A stretch of DNA of 64,000 nt from Cellvibrionaceae bacterium. Lineage in GTDB: Bacteria > Pseudomonadota > Gammaproteobacteria > Pseudomonadales > Cellvibrionaceae. The stretch spans positions 310,001 to 374,000 of the forward strand of contig JAGKWQ010000001.1 of NCBI GenBank assembly GCA_021151825.1. Reading direction: 5' to 3'. Under the pieces are notes generated by a model, which ran no database searches, had not been told where the DNA came from, and worked only from the letters and a program-made list of their open reading frames with translations. Positions 45,699 through 55,076 of the stretch are shown piece by piece. Position 1 is the stretch's first letter; every line of letters starts with the position of its first letter. The position numbers and the translations under genes are program-made.

Positions 45699-47438
45699 AT
45701 GGTCAAACATCGCCCCCTTATCTTTTCCAGCATGACACTTTTTTGGGTCCTGAGCGGCTGCAGCCTGCAATCTGCCCGCAGCCAGGCGTCTCCGGAAAGC
45801 GATACCCCTTTACCCAAACCATCGCTTGAAGTGCGCATCGAACAACCGACACGCGCTTTTCCTACAGAAACGCTCTACTCGTTGCTCGCCGCTGAAATTG
45901 CGGGAAGCCGCGCCCAATATGACCTGGCGCTCAGCAATTATGCCCAGCAAGCGCGCGAGACCCGCGACCCGCAAATTGCCGAACGCGCCACCCTTATCGC
46001 ACGCTATATGAGCAATAATACCCTCGCCCTGGAAATGGCCCGCATCTGGGTTGATGCAGCCCCCCACAACAAGGATGCACTGGCAAATACCTCTATGGCC
46101 TACATGCAAACAGGTCAATTGCGCGATGCATTTACCTATTCCCGGCGCTTGATGGAAGAAGGCGGGGATCCACTCTTCCAAAATATTGCCGCCACAGCGA
46201 CTACGCTGGATGAGGATAATCGCGCTCGTCTTCTGAATGACTTTACCGTGCTGCTACAGCAACACCCCCAAGATGAACAATTGTTGGTCGGCACCGGGAT
46301 CTTGCTGCAACAACAAGGTAAATATGAGGAGGCGATGAACATCAATCGCCAGGCGCTCAAGCTTCACCCGAGCAGCATTCCGGCCGCGATTCTGGAAGCT
46401 AACCTGTTGCACCAGCTCAAGCGCGACCAGGAAGCCATCGCCAAAATGGATGCGTTGTTGGACTTGTATCCAGACAACACCAGCCTGCGCCAGCAATATG
46501 CGCGTATCCTCACCCGCCACAATCTGGAACTGGCGCAAGAACAATTCCAGATTTTGGTGAAACAGCGCCCCGGCGATGGCGATATGTTGTTGTCGCTGGG
46601 GATTATCGCGCTGGAGCGCAAAGATTCCGCCACCGCAAAGAAAGCCTTTGAGGAATTGCTGGACAAAGACCAGCATCTTTCCACGGCCCATTATTATCTG
46701 GGGCGGATTGCCGAGGCACGCGAGGATTGGCCGGAAGCCATCATCAATTACCTGCAAGTTGATAGTGGCAACGACTTTCTGTCAGCGACGCTGAGTTTGC
46801 TCGGGATTTTTGTCCGGCAGGAGGATTTCCTCAGTGCCCAGCAACATATGAATCGTATCCGACTACGCTTTCCCGATCAGAGCGAAGCGCTGTATGTGCT
46901 GCACAGCCAGGCGCTGGTTAAATACAACTATACGGATGAAGCTGACAAAATAATGAGCGAAGGGCTCATCAGCTTTCCTAATAGCACCCGCCTCTTATTT
47001 GCGCGAGCCATGCTCAACAACCAGCGTAATAATTTCGCTGCGACCGAACGCGATTTACGCCAGATCCTCAAGCTGGATGCAGACAATGTGTCGGCCCTGA
47101 ATTCACTGGGTTACATTCTGGCCGACCACACCCAGCGTTACGACGAAGCCGCCAAGCTACTGGAAAAGGCATTGCGCCTGAAACCGGATGATCCGGCGAT
47201 TATGGACTCCATGGGCTGGCTCTACTACCGCCTTGGCAAATACCCGGAAGCGCTCGGCCAATTGCGCAGCGCTTTTGATCTGGGGCCCAACGCCGAAATC
47301 GCTGCACATCTGGGCGAAATCCTGTGGATAGTGGGCGATAAAACCGAAGCGCGCCGCATCTGGCAAGAAGGCATCAAGCTTTCGCCTAACGATCCGGTAA
47401 TCAGGAAAACCCTACAACGGCTCAAGGCTGACTTATGA
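45699..47438 (+). CDS. TPR-repeat lipoprotein upstream of lolB
   Basis: 579 residues from the ATG at 45699 (MVKHRPLIFSS); a longer frame from 45657 has no better start. Lipobox WVLSGC with Cys near residue 21. About 12 tetratricopeptide repeats follow (examples: AQYDLALSNYAQQARETRDP, ALNSLGYILADHTQRYDEAAKLLEKALRLKP, AIMDSMGWLYYRLGKYPEALGQLRSAF). In pseudomonads this gene precedes lolB. Overlap of 4 bases with lolB suggests coupling and an outer-membrane or lipoprotein-sorting context. Confidence 0.88.
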   Translation: MVKHRPLIFSSMTLFWVLSGCSLQSARSQASPESDTPLPKPSLEVRIEQPTRAFPTETLYSLLAAEIAGSRAQYDLALSNYAQQARETRDPQIAERATLIARYMSNNTLALEMARIWVDAAPHNKDALANTSMAYMQTGQLRDAFTYSRRLMEEGGDPLFQNIAATATTLDEDNRARLLNDFTVLLQQHPQDEQLLVGTGILLQQQGKYEEAMNINRQALKLHPSSIPAAILEANLLHQLKRDQEAIAKMDALLDLYPDNTSLRQQYARILTRHNLELAQEQFQILVKQRPGDGDMLLSLGIIALERKDSATAKKAFEELLDKDQHLSTAHYYLGRIAEAREDWPEAIINYLQVDSGNDFLSATLSLLGIFVRQEDFLSAQQHMNRIRLRFPDQSEALYVLHSQALVKYNYTDEADKIMSEGLISFPNSTRLLFARAMLNNQRNNFAATERDLRQILKLDADNVSALNSLGYILADHTQRYDEAAKLLEKALRLKPDDPAIMDSMGWLYYRLGKYPEALGQLRSAFDLGPNAEIAAHLGEILWIVGDKTEARRIWQEGIKLSPNDPVIRKTLQRLKADL

Positions 47439-48061
47439 TTTGTCTCCGTTTTATCCGGCAGGGAATACTGCTGCTTTTCATTTTGCTCACCGCCGCCTGC
47501 GCCCATCGCACTGGCCTTACCCCACCGGAAAATGTGCTCGAACACCAGCGCCAGGTACAGGCGATTGACCACTGGCAAGTCAACGGCAAACTGGGCATTC
47601 GCACCGCCGAAGACAGCGGCAGCGCCAGCCTGAAGTGGAGCCAGGAAGCGACAAACTACCAAATCAACCTGAGCGGCCCATTGGGGCAAAAGCGTATGGT
47701 GATTACCGGCACGCCTGAAAAAGTCCGCCTGGAGCAAACGGGCGAGCCGGCACAAGAGGCAAAATCGCCGGAAGCACTGATCAAGCAGCAACTTGGCTGG
47801 ACGCTACCGGTTACCCAACTCGCTTACTGGGTGCGCGGCGTTCCCGCCCCAAAAGGCCGCATCAGCCGTTTGGAGCAAAACAGCATTGGACTTATCGCCC
47901 AACTACAACAAGGCGATTGGCTGGTGACCTACGACAACTACAGCGATCAAACCTTCGACGACAAAATCCTTCCCCTGCCCAGGAAGATCACCGCTGAATA
48001 TCAGGATGTGCGCCTGATTCTGGTCATTCGCCAATGGCAACTTGGCTTACCGAAACAATAA
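47435..48061 (+). CDS. lolB: Outer-membrane lipoprotein receptor LolB
   Basis: 208 residues. LolB receives lipoproteins from LolA and inserts them in the outer membrane; it is itself a lipoprotein. The lipobox ILLTAACAH is at about residue 20; the family's hydrophobic half-barrel shows in WQVNGKLGIRTAEDSGSASLKWSQ and YQINLSGPLGQKRMVITG. It overlaps the TPR gene start by 4 bases and is followed by ispE after 15 bases. Confidence 0.94.
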   Translation: MICLRFIRQGILLLFILLTAACAHRTGLTPPENVLEHQRQVQAIDHWQVNGKLGIRTAEDSGSASLKWSQEATNYQINLSGPLGQKRMVITGTPEKVRLEQTGEPAQEAKSPEALIKQQLGWTLPVTQLAYWVRGVPAPKGRISRLEQNSIGLIAQLQQGDWLVTYDNYSDQTFDDKILPLPRKITAEYQDVRLILVIRQWQLGLPKQ

Positions 48062-48076
48062 AGCTGCTTAAAAAAC

Positions 48077-48922
48077 ATGACGAGCTTAACCCTGCTGTCC
48101 CCGGCAAAACTGAATTTGTTCCTGCATATCACTGGCCGTCGCGCCGATGGTTATCACAACTTACAAACCCTGTTTCAATTACTCGACTACGGCGACACAC
48201 TGAGTTTCACACCTAATGCGGAAAACAGAATCAGCCTGCACCCGGAAATCCCCGGCGTCGCTTTCGAGCAAAACCTGATTATTAAAGCCGTGCGCGCACT
48301 CGATCCATTCAAACCAGCGAATGCAGGTGTAGATATTCAACTGGAAAAACGCCTGCCTATGGGGGGGGGTATTGGTGGCGGTAGCAGCAATGCGGCCACC
48401 ACATTAGTTGCACTCAACCATTTATGGGACTGCAATCTGGGCAAAGAGCAATTGCAAGCTATAGGTTTAAAGCTCGGCGCCGATGTTCCCGTCTTCATAA
48501 ATGCGCAAACTGCATGGGCTGAAGGCGTGGGTGAGCAACTTTTGCCTGTCAAAACTCCAACAAAATGGTTTCTCGTTGTGCAACCTGATTGTCATGTATC
48601 CACTGCAGAAGTTTTTTGTCACAAAGATTTGACAAGAGATACTTCGGCCATTAAAGTGGCGGCCTTCCTTGAGCGGGGCGGTAAAAATGACTGCGAAGCC
48701 TTGGTAAAAATGCTTTATCCACCCGTGAATGAAGCACTTACCTGGCTACAGAAATTTGATCGCAACGCGAAGATGACTGGAACCGGAGCCTGCGTTTTTG
48801 CAAGCTTTGAGTCGGCAGAAAAAGCACAATATGTGCAGGCGCAATTGCCCAAACATCTGCCCGGTTTTGTAGCACAAGGCGTTAACCAATCGCCGCTCTA
48901 CAAACTGCTTCCAGGCGTCTGA
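48077..48922 (+). CDS. ispE: 4-diphosphocytidyl-2-C-methyl-D-erythritol kinase
   Basis: 281 residues, GHMP kinase superfamily, fourth step of the MEP isoprenoid pathway. Seen: N-terminal LLSPAKLNLFLHITGRRADGYHNLQT, the ATP-binding PMGGGIGGGSSNAATTL and the C-terminal GTGACVFA. The glycine-rich motif contains a run of nine G bases (48361-48369), a possible slippage site. It is followed by tRNA-Gln and prs. Confidence 0.97.
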   Translation: MTSLTLLSPAKLNLFLHITGRRADGYHNLQTLFQLLDYGDTLSFTPNAENRISLHPEIPGVAFEQNLIIKAVRALDPFKPANAGVDIQLEKRLPMGGGIGGGSSNAATTLVALNHLWDCNLGKEQLQAIGLKLGADVPVFINAQTAWAEGVGEQLLPVKTPTKWFLVVQPDCHVSTAEVFCHKDLTRDTSAIKVAAFLERGGKNDCEALVKMLYPPVNEALTWLQKFDRNAKMTGTGACVFASFESAEKAQYVQAQLPKHLPGFVAQGVNQSPLYKLLPGV

Positions 48923-48935
48923 ATCAAGTCACAAC

Positions 48936-49010
48936 AGGGGCGTCGCCAAGTGGTAAGGCAGCGGGTTTTGATCCCGCCATTCGTAGGTTCGAGTCCTTCC
49001 GCCCCTGCCA
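48936..49010 (+). tRNA. tRNA-Gln (TTG anticodon)
   Basis: 75 bases with encoded CCA (49008-49010). Acceptor AGGGGCG pairs with CGCCCCT, the D arm reads CGCCAAGTGGTAAGGCA, the anticodon loop is TTTTGAT, and the T arm is GTAGGTTCGAGTCCTTC. It lies between ispE and prs in the normal pseudomonad order. A short T-rich run follows. Confidence 0.97.
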
Positions 49011-49158
49011 TTTTTATCTTCAGATTCCCTCGTTAATAAATTCCCGGTGCTTAGCGCATATTCCGCTAAAATCCCAAGGGTAAAAAAACCTGCTTCGGCA
49101 AACAAGCTCATTCAGCTCTGACTTTTTATCTACCGGCAATCAGCAAAAGGTATCTGAC

Positions 49159-50100
49159 GTGACTGACTTAATGGTCTTTACCGGCAACGCAAACCCCGAA
49201 CTCGCCAGGAAAATCGTTGGCCATTTGGGCCGTCCGCTGGGTGATGTTTCAGTGTCACAGTTCTCCGATGGCGAAATTGCTGTCGAGCTGAATGAAAACG
49301 TGCGCGGTCGCGATGTGTTTGTGGTGCAACCTACTTGCGCCCCTACCAACGACAATCTGATGGAACTGATTGTGATGGTGGATGCGCTACGCCGCGCCTC
49401 TGCCGGCCGTATCACCGCAGTAGTTCCCTACTTCGGCTACGCACGCCAGGATCGCCGTGTGCGTTCCGCCCGTGTACCTATCACCGCCAAAGTTGTTGCG
49501 GACATGATGGTGGGCGTAGGCGTTGATCGTGTACTTACAGTTGACCTGCATGCCGAACAAATCCAGGGCTTTTTTGATGTTCCTGTCGATAATGTCTACG
49601 CCTCACCGGTGCTACTGGAAGATATCGAACAACAAAAATTTGAAGACCTGATCGTTGTATCACCCGACATCGGCGGTGTAGTACGCGCCCGCGCTGTTGC
49701 CAAGCAGTTAGGCATCGATCTGGCAATCATCGATAAACGTCGTCCGCGCGCCAATGTGGCCGAAGTGATGCATATTATCGGTGAAATTGAAGGCAGAACC
49801 TGTTTGCTGGTCGACGACATTATCGATACCGCCGGCACCTTGTGTAGCGCCTCAAAAGCATTAAAGCAGCACGGCGCCAAACGTGTAATCGCCTACTGTA
49901 CCCATCCGGTACTGTCAGGTAAGGCGATCGATAACATTAATAATTCAGAGCTGGATGAACTGGTAGTAGCCGATTCCATCCCGCTCAGCGAAGCGGCAAA
50001 AAACTGCCCGCGTATTCGCAGTTTGACCTTATCAAAAATGCTCGCCGAAGCCATGCGCCGCCTGAGCAATGAAGAATCACTGAGTGCAATGTTCCGCTAG
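49159..50100 (+). CDS. prs: Ribose-phosphate pyrophosphokinase
   Basis: 313 residues, usual length. Makes PRPP from ribose-5-phosphate and ATP. Start GTG at 49159 with AAAGG upstream, giving VTDLMVFTGNANPELARKI in line with E. coli Prs (MPDMKLFAGNATPEL). Seen: SDGEIAVELNENVRGRDVF, the FGYARQDR active-site stretch, VDLHAEQIQGFFD and the PRPP motif LLVDDIIDTAGTLCSA. Followed by rplY after about 100 bases. Confidence 0.97.
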   Translation: MTDLMVFTGNANPELARKIVGHLGRPLGDVSVSQFSDGEIAVELNENVRGRDVFVVQPTCAPTNDNLMELIVMVDALRRASAGRITAVVPYFGYARQDRRVRSARVPITAKVVADMMVGVGVDRVLTVDLHAEQIQGFFDVPVDNVYASPVLLEDIEQQKFEDLIVVSPDIGGVVRARAVAKQLGIDLAIIDKRRPRANVAEVMHIIGEIEGRTCLLVDDIIDTAGTLCSASKALKQHGAKRVIAYCTHPVLSGKAIDNINNSELDELVVADSIPLSEAAKNCPRIRSLTLSKMLAEAMRRLSNEESLSAMFR

Positions 50101-50203
50101 GAATTTTGCCTCGGATAAACCGCCGGTGTGCATGTCGCCCTCCGGTCACTGAAACCCGTCAGGTTCTGGTCGCGGATCTGAACGGAAAATTGAGGACGGA
50201 AAA

Positions 50204-50812
50204 ATGTCTGAAGACTTTAAATTAGATGCAACTGCCCGAAACGATTTGGGGAAAGGTGCGAGCCGCCGCCTGCGTCGTTTGGCTGATCAAGTTCCTGCTG
50301 TTATTTACGGCGGTAAGAAAGAGCCAGCAAGCGTAAGCGTTTCTCACAAAGAGCTGGTTAAGCACCTGGAACACGAAGCGTTCTACTCACACATCATCAG
50401 CCTGAATGTAGATGGTGCTGCTGAAGACGTGATCCTGAAAGATGTTCAACGCCACCCATCCAAGCCAGTTGTTCTGCACCTGGACTTCTTGCGCATTGAC
50501 AAGTCAACCAAGGTACACACCCACGTACCTCTGCACTTCATCAATGAAGCAACCTCTAAAGGCGTGAAAATCCAGGGCGGCAAAGTGGTTCATAACCTGA
50601 CCCAATTGGACGTTATCTGCTTCCCACACCAACTGCCTGAGTTCATCGAAGTAGATCTGGGTGATGCAGAAGTAGGTACTATCCTGCACATTTCTGACCT
50701 GAAATTGCCATCAGGCGTTGTTTCGGCGGACCTGCAAAAAGGCGCAGATCACGACTTGGCTGTTGCCACTATCGTTAAACCGAAAGGTGCTGCAGAAGGC
50801 GAAGAAGCGTAA
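50204..50812 (+). CDS. rplY: 50S ribosomal protein L25 (general stress protein CTC type)
   Basis: 202 residues: an N-terminal L25 domain that binds 5S rRNA (LGKGASRRLRRLADQVPAVIYGG) and a C-terminal TL5/CTC beta domain (TKVHTHVPLHFINEATSKGVKIQGGKV). The length indicates the two-domain CTC form rather than the 94-residue E. coli L25. It is preceded by a GAGGACGGAAAA SD and followed by a terminator. Confidence 0.95.
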   Translation: MSEDFKLDATARNDLGKGASRRLRRLADQVPAVIYGGKKEPASVSVSHKELVKHLEHEAFYSHIISLNVDGAAEDVILKDVQRHPSKPVVLHLDFLRIDKSTKVHTHVPLHFINEATSKGVKIQGGKVVHNLTQLDVICFPHQLPEFIEVDLGDAEVGTILHISDLKLPSGVVSADLQKGADHDLAVATIVKPKGAAEGEEA

Positions 50813-50828
50813 TTCTCGCTGGAGTGCC

Positions 50829-50862
50829 AAAAGGGCGGTGTCTTCGGACTCCGCCCTTTTTT
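50829..50862 (+). terminator. Terminator of rplY with UUCG tetraloop
   Basis: AAAAGGGCGG (50829-50838) pairs with CCGCCCTTTT (50851-50860); inside it GTC-TTCG-GAC closes with a cUUCGg-type tetraloop after a T:T mismatch, and a T run follows. A strong rho-independent terminator. Confidence 0.93.
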
Positions 50863-50936
50863 ATTTATACTGCGCACCGTTTAAAAACAGGTTTTTGAAA
50901 ACCCATGCCATTGAAAAAGAAACCCGGAATGTACAG

Positions 50937-51527
50937 ATGAGCAATGCAATTCAATTGATTGTCGGCCTTGGTAACCCTGGCAGTGAATATGACCGTACCC
51001 GCCACAATGCCGGACAGGATTTTGTCGAAGAATTTGCCCGCACACTGGGAGTATCTCTGGCGCCCGAGAACAAATACTTCGGCCTCACAGCACGTGCCAG
51101 CATTCAAGGGCAGGATTTGCGTTTACTCATCCCGACGACTTATATGAACCGCAGCGGCCAATCCGTCGGCACCATGGCCAATTTTTTCAAGATTCCACCT
51201 GCCGCTATTCTTGTCGCTCACGACGAGCTGGATTTAGCACCAGGTGTTGCCCGCTTTAAACAAGGCGGAGGACACGGCGGCCATAATGGTTTGCGCGATA
51301 TTATCGCTGCACTCGGTAATAACCAGAATTTCCCACGCTTGCGCTTGGGAATCGGCCATCCGGGAGCCGCCCCGTTGGTTGCAAATTTTGTACTGAAACG
51401 CGCGCCGTCTGCAGAACAGGAACTCATTGATGATGCGATTAGCCGTGCAGTTAAATTCGTCCCCGAGGCGATTAAAGGCGACTGGAATTCAGCTATGAAA
51501 AACCTGCACACAGATCCCAAAAAATAA
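50937..51527 (+). CDS. pth: Peptidyl-tRNA hydrolase
   Basis: 196 residues from the ATG at 50937 (MSNAIQLIVGLGNPG); the frame stays open upstream through rplY without meaning. It releases peptides from prematurely dropped peptidyl-tRNA. Visible: GLGNPGSEYDRTRHNAG with the catalytic His, PTTYMNRSGQSV and DELDLAPGVARFKQGGGHGGHNGLRDI. It lies downstream of the rplY terminator, so it needs another promoter or read-through. Confidence 0.97.
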   Translation: MSNAIQLIVGLGNPGSEYDRTRHNAGQDFVEEFARTLGVSLAPENKYFGLTARASIQGQDLRLLIPTTYMNRSGQSVGTMANFFKIPPAAILVAHDELDLAPGVARFKQGGGHGGHNGLRDIIAALGNNQNFPRLRLGIGHPGAAPLVANFVLKRAPSAEQELIDDAISRAVKFVPEAIKGDWNSAMKNLHTDPKK

Positions 51528-51700
51528 CGGCGCATAAATCATCAATACTGCAAACAGCAGTCGAAACTTCATCCGCCAATTTGTTAGCATGCGTAGCTGC
51601 ATATCACTACTCCAACAAACAATAACGAATCGCAAGGCACAACCCCTTACAATAATAAAATTGACCGCAGGAAATGCTGCCTTGCCCAGGACGGCCCACC

Positions 51701-52987
51701 ATGTCTTTACTTACACTTAACGGTATTCTGCCGCCGCTGCTTATTGCAGTGATTGCCTTGGCATCGGCATATTTTCTGGTTCGCGATACCTCTGCGAATG
51801 ACAAACACGAGTTTGTCAGTCTGGATGGCATGCGCGGCTTTCTTGCGCTCATGGTTTTTATCCATCACAGCGTATTCTGGTTTAACTACAGCCATAACCA
51901 GGGCTGGCACGGCAACCCATCGACACTTTACGACAGCTTTGGCCGCGCCAGCATCGCCCTGTTTTTTATGCTGAGTGGATTCTTATTCACTTACAAATTG
52001 CTGGAAGCACGCCATAAAGAAATAGACTGGCCGCGCTTGTTTTGTGGCCGGGTGATGCGCCTTACGCCGGTGTACTTACTGTTGATCGCCGCCATGTTGG
52101 TCATTATTGCGATCCGCTCCAACTTCACCCAATACGAAGATACCTGGCAATTACTGGCCAATATTTCCAGCTGGGTTTTATTCAGTATCCCGGGCGATCC
52201 GGAAATCAACGCCATGCCCGGCACATTGCAGATTTCCGCTGGTGCCATCTGGACGCTTCCCTACGAATGGTATTTTTATGGCTGTTTGCCATTACTTGCC
52301 GCCGTTCTGGGTAGCAAAAGCAAAGCCCATAGTGGAGTCTGGCTAGCAATCGGTACTGTCTTTGTTCTCACCTATTTCTGGTGGGGGCTGGACACCAAAC
52401 TGCTGTGGGGATTTGTCGTTGGTGGAGTTGCTGCCGGCTTGGTTCGCTCGCCGTTGCGCGCTCATTTTTCCGGCAAGAATATCAATTGGGTTGTGGCCGC
52501 CGGGTTTGTGATTGCCTATAGCTGCTTTGATGATGGTTACTATTACACGCGCCTGGTACTGCTCGGATTCTGCTTTACCTGTGTTGCCAGCGGCGCCAAC
52601 TTATTTGGCTTGCTCGATTGCCGCCCCGCCCGCGCACTCAGCGCCATCAGTTACGGTATTTATCTACTGCACGGATTAGTGCTCTATTGCACATTTACCT
52701 TTGTACTCAGCAAAGATGCCGCCTTTGCGCTCACTGAATCCCAGCACGTTTTGCTAATGCTCGCGATTACCCCTGTTGTTGTCGCATTATCGAGCGCGGC
52801 TTGGCATTGGGTTGAATGGCCAGCAATTCGCTCCACACCACGCATTGCTAACTGGCTCAACCAGCTCTACAACCCCCGCAAGCCGCAAACACCACCGCCC
52901 ATACCGCTTACCGTGCTGCTTGATCCGGTAGAACACACGCCAGCGCAACAGCAGCAACATCGCGCAGGAGGCCGCCATGATCACTAA
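51701..52987 (+). CDS. Acyltransferase family 3 (OafA/YrhL-like) membrane protein
   Basis: 428 residues from the ATG at 51701 (MSLLTLNG); an ATG nine codons upstream (51674) has a nearer AGGA, so the start is uncertain. About ten membrane helices. The family signature FVSLDGMRGFLALMVFIHHSVFW contains the catalytic-His region; later RVMRLTPVYLL and YEWYFYGCLPLLAAV follow. Such enzymes O-acylate sugars of polysaccharides or lipids. The end overlaps the next gene by 11 bases, so both probably act in one envelope pathway. Confidence 0.85.
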   Translation: MSLLTLNGILPPLLIAVIALASAYFLVRDTSANDKHEFVSLDGMRGFLALMVFIHHSVFWFNYSHNQGWHGNPSTLYDSFGRASIALFFMLSGFLFTYKLLEARHKEIDWPRLFCGRVMRLTPVYLLLIAAMLVIIAIRSNFTQYEDTWQLLANISSWVLFSIPGDPEINAMPGTLQISAGAIWTLPYEWYFYGCLPLLAAVLGSKSKAHSGVWLAIGTVFVLTYFWWGLDTKLLWGFVVGGVAAGLVRSPLRAHFSGKNINWVVAAGFVIAYSCFDDGYYYTRLVLLGFCFTCVASGANLFGLLDCRPARALSAISYGIYLLHGLVLYCTFTFVLSKDAAFALTESQHVLLMLAITPVVVALSSAAWHWVEWPAIRSTPRIANWLNQLYNPRKPQTPPPIPLTVLLDPVEHTPAQQQQHRAGGRHDH

Positions 52988-54947
52988 TCACTTGCGCGCC
53001 GCTCCTGTACTTTGGGTGCTCTTTATTGTTGCCGCACTCTTGCGGATTTTATGGTTGAGCGATTTCCCCGGCGGCCTCAATCAGGACGAAGCTTCATCCG
53101 GCTACGATGCATGGGCGCTATTGACTGGCGGAATTGATCGCCATGGCGTCAGCTGGCCAGTGCACTTCATCGCTTGGGGCAGCGGCCAAAACGCGTTGTA
53201 CGCTTACCTTGCAATGCCCTTTATCGCCATTGGTGGTTTGAATGTCACCAGCCTGCGCATGGCGGCAGCGGTTTTGGGAATTATTGGATTGTGGATTTTC
53301 TGGCGTCTCGGCAAACGCCATGATCGCCAGATGGAAATCTGGGCACTGCTGATTATCGCCACCAGCCCCTGGCATTTTATGGCTTCACGCTGGGCGCTCG
53401 AATCCAACGCAGCACCGCCAATGGTGCTGATCGCCGTGTATTGTTTTGTGCGCGCAAAAGACGATATTCGCTGGCTTGCGCTGGGCTCAGGTGTTCTCGC
53501 CAGCGCCGTTTACGCTTACGGCACTGCTTACTTTTTTGCACCGTTGTTTATGTTGTGCGCGTGGAGTTTGATTTTCAGCGAACGCAAAATCCCGCTCAAG
53601 TGGCTATCACTCAGCACACTGACTGCATTTATCGTCGCCTTGCCGATTATGGTGTTTATCCTCAATAACAGTATGGGCACAGGGCATATCGAGTTCGGTC
53701 CGTTCAGTATTCCCAAATACCCAAGCGAGGCGCGCTACAGCGGGATGTTCCTGCCATTGGCCGATAACGGCTGGAGCGAGATTCCCAAAAATGCACGCGA
53801 AGTTATGCGCATGTTACTCGCCAGCCAGGATGACGGATTGCCGTGGAATGCCACCCCGACCTGGGGCCCGCAGATGTGGATTCTTACCCCCTTTCTGTTA
53901 CTCGGTATCGGCTTTGCCTTGCGCGAAAAAAGCCTGACAGATCGCCTGATGTTGGCCTGGTTGCTATGCGCCCTGCTCACAGCCATTTGTACATCCGCCA
54001 ATATCAACCGTATCAACTTGATCTGGATTGCCTCACTCTGGCTCGCTGCGCGCGGTTTCTGGTTGTTCAGCAGTTATCAACTCTGGAATCGCATCGCCCA
54101 AACCGGCATGTTGTTGTTGGGATGTTTTTTTGTGCTGCACTATTTCACTTCATGGCACGAGAAAATTACCGAGAACTTCTTCCCCGGCTTTGGTGAATCC
54201 CTGCAAACCATTATTGCGAAAGCACCGGAGAACGAACCACTCATTGTGACCAACCACAGCGTGTACACCAATGCGTTGTTCTACGCACAGCCCGATCCCC
54301 ATGAATACGTGAAAACCGCGATTATTCCCGATCCAACCTCACCTTTCGCCAACGTCGATGGCTTTGGTCGCATCACTTTCGGGATCAACGCAGACCGCAT
54401 CATCAATCGCAATTACTGGGTTGCCCATAAATCCGAACTGCATCAATTCTCGCCGTTGAGCTTTGATATCCAGACTTTCGGCTTCTACGCCGCAATTACC
54501 CGCAAGCCGCAAGACGTACAGGCGTGCTATCGCCCGTTGGAATTGTTCCGCTTTACCGGCAAGCAGGATCACGGCGTACTCAGCATCAACAATGAAGTCG
54601 ATGCTTATCAAGGTGGATTGCCAATTGCGGATCAAAACTTTTACTCAGGATTAGGCGTTCACGGCGATAGCCAATGGACCATGGATATGAGCCCCGCCGA
54701 TGAATTCCTCGAAATCGGTATGGGACTCTCCTCCAGCTCCGGCTGTTCGGACGGCATGAAATTCAAAATCCTACTGGATGGCAAACCGGTATTTAACTCG
54801 GGCCGCATGCGCCCGGGCGATCTCCAGTTCACCAAAGTCCCACTTAACGGCGCTGCCAAACTAACCCTCGCTACCGAAGCGGGTTATAACAACCGTTGCG
54901 ATCACGGCCTCTGGTTAGCTCCCACCATCAAACGCTGCGCGCCTTAA
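52977..54947 (+). CDS. Membrane glycosyltransferase (ArnT/PMT-like) with C-terminal NPCBM-like domain
   Basis: 656 residues. The N-terminal part has a GT-C membrane layout: WVLFIVAALLRILWLSDFPGGLNQDEASSGYDAWALL with the D-E pair after TM1, as in PMT/ArnT enzymes using lipid-linked sugars, then about ten further hydrophobic segments. The C-terminal 110 or so residues (GLPIADQNFYSGLGVHGDSQWTMDM, FKILLDGKPVFNSGRM) match the NPCBM galactose-binding-like domain. The sugar substrate is unknown. The 11-base overlap with the acyltransferase suggests joint synthesis of a modified glycolipid or polymer. Confidence 0.82.
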   Translation: MITNHLRAAPVLWVLFIVAALLRILWLSDFPGGLNQDEASSGYDAWALLTGGIDRHGVSWPVHFIAWGSGQNALYAYLAMPFIAIGGLNVTSLRMAAAVLGIIGLWIFWRLGKRHDRQMEIWALLIIATSPWHFMASRWALESNAAPPMVLIAVYCFVRAKDDIRWLALGSGVLASAVYAYGTAYFFAPLFMLCAWSLIFSERKIPLKWLSLSTLTAFIVALPIMVFILNNSMGTGHIEFGPFSIPKYPSEARYSGMFLPLADNGWSEIPKNAREVMRMLLASQDDGLPWNATPTWGPQMWILTPFLLLGIGFALREKSLTDRLMLAWLLCALLTAICTSANINRINLIWIASLWLAARGFWLFSSYQLWNRIAQTGMLLLGCFFVLHYFTSWHEKITENFFPGFGESLQTIIAKAPENEPLIVTNHSVYTNALFYAQPDPHEYVKTAIIPDPTSPFANVDGFGRITFGINADRIINRNYWVAHKSELHQFSPLSFDIQTFGFYAAITRKPQDVQACYRPLELFRFTGKQDHGVLSINNEVDAYQGGLPIADQNFYSGLGVHGDSQWTMDMSPADEFLEIGMGLSSSSGCSDGMKFKILLDGKPVFNSGRMRPGDLQFTKVPLNGAAKLTLATEAGYNNRCDHGLWLAPTIKRCAP

Positions 54948-55076
54948 ATGCAGAATCGCGGGGCAAGGATCGCCCCGCCCGCAACCAAACCGGCTATAAT
55001 GCCGCCCTTTTTCGGGCAGCCTCGCGCCGCCTCCGTATTTGTTCTCGGCACCACATTCACTCAAAGAGACATCACC

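Noticed and set aside
47225..47791. Minus-strand frame of 188 codons over the TPR gene and lolB
   Set aside because: Spans two well-supported genes on the other strand; no motif.
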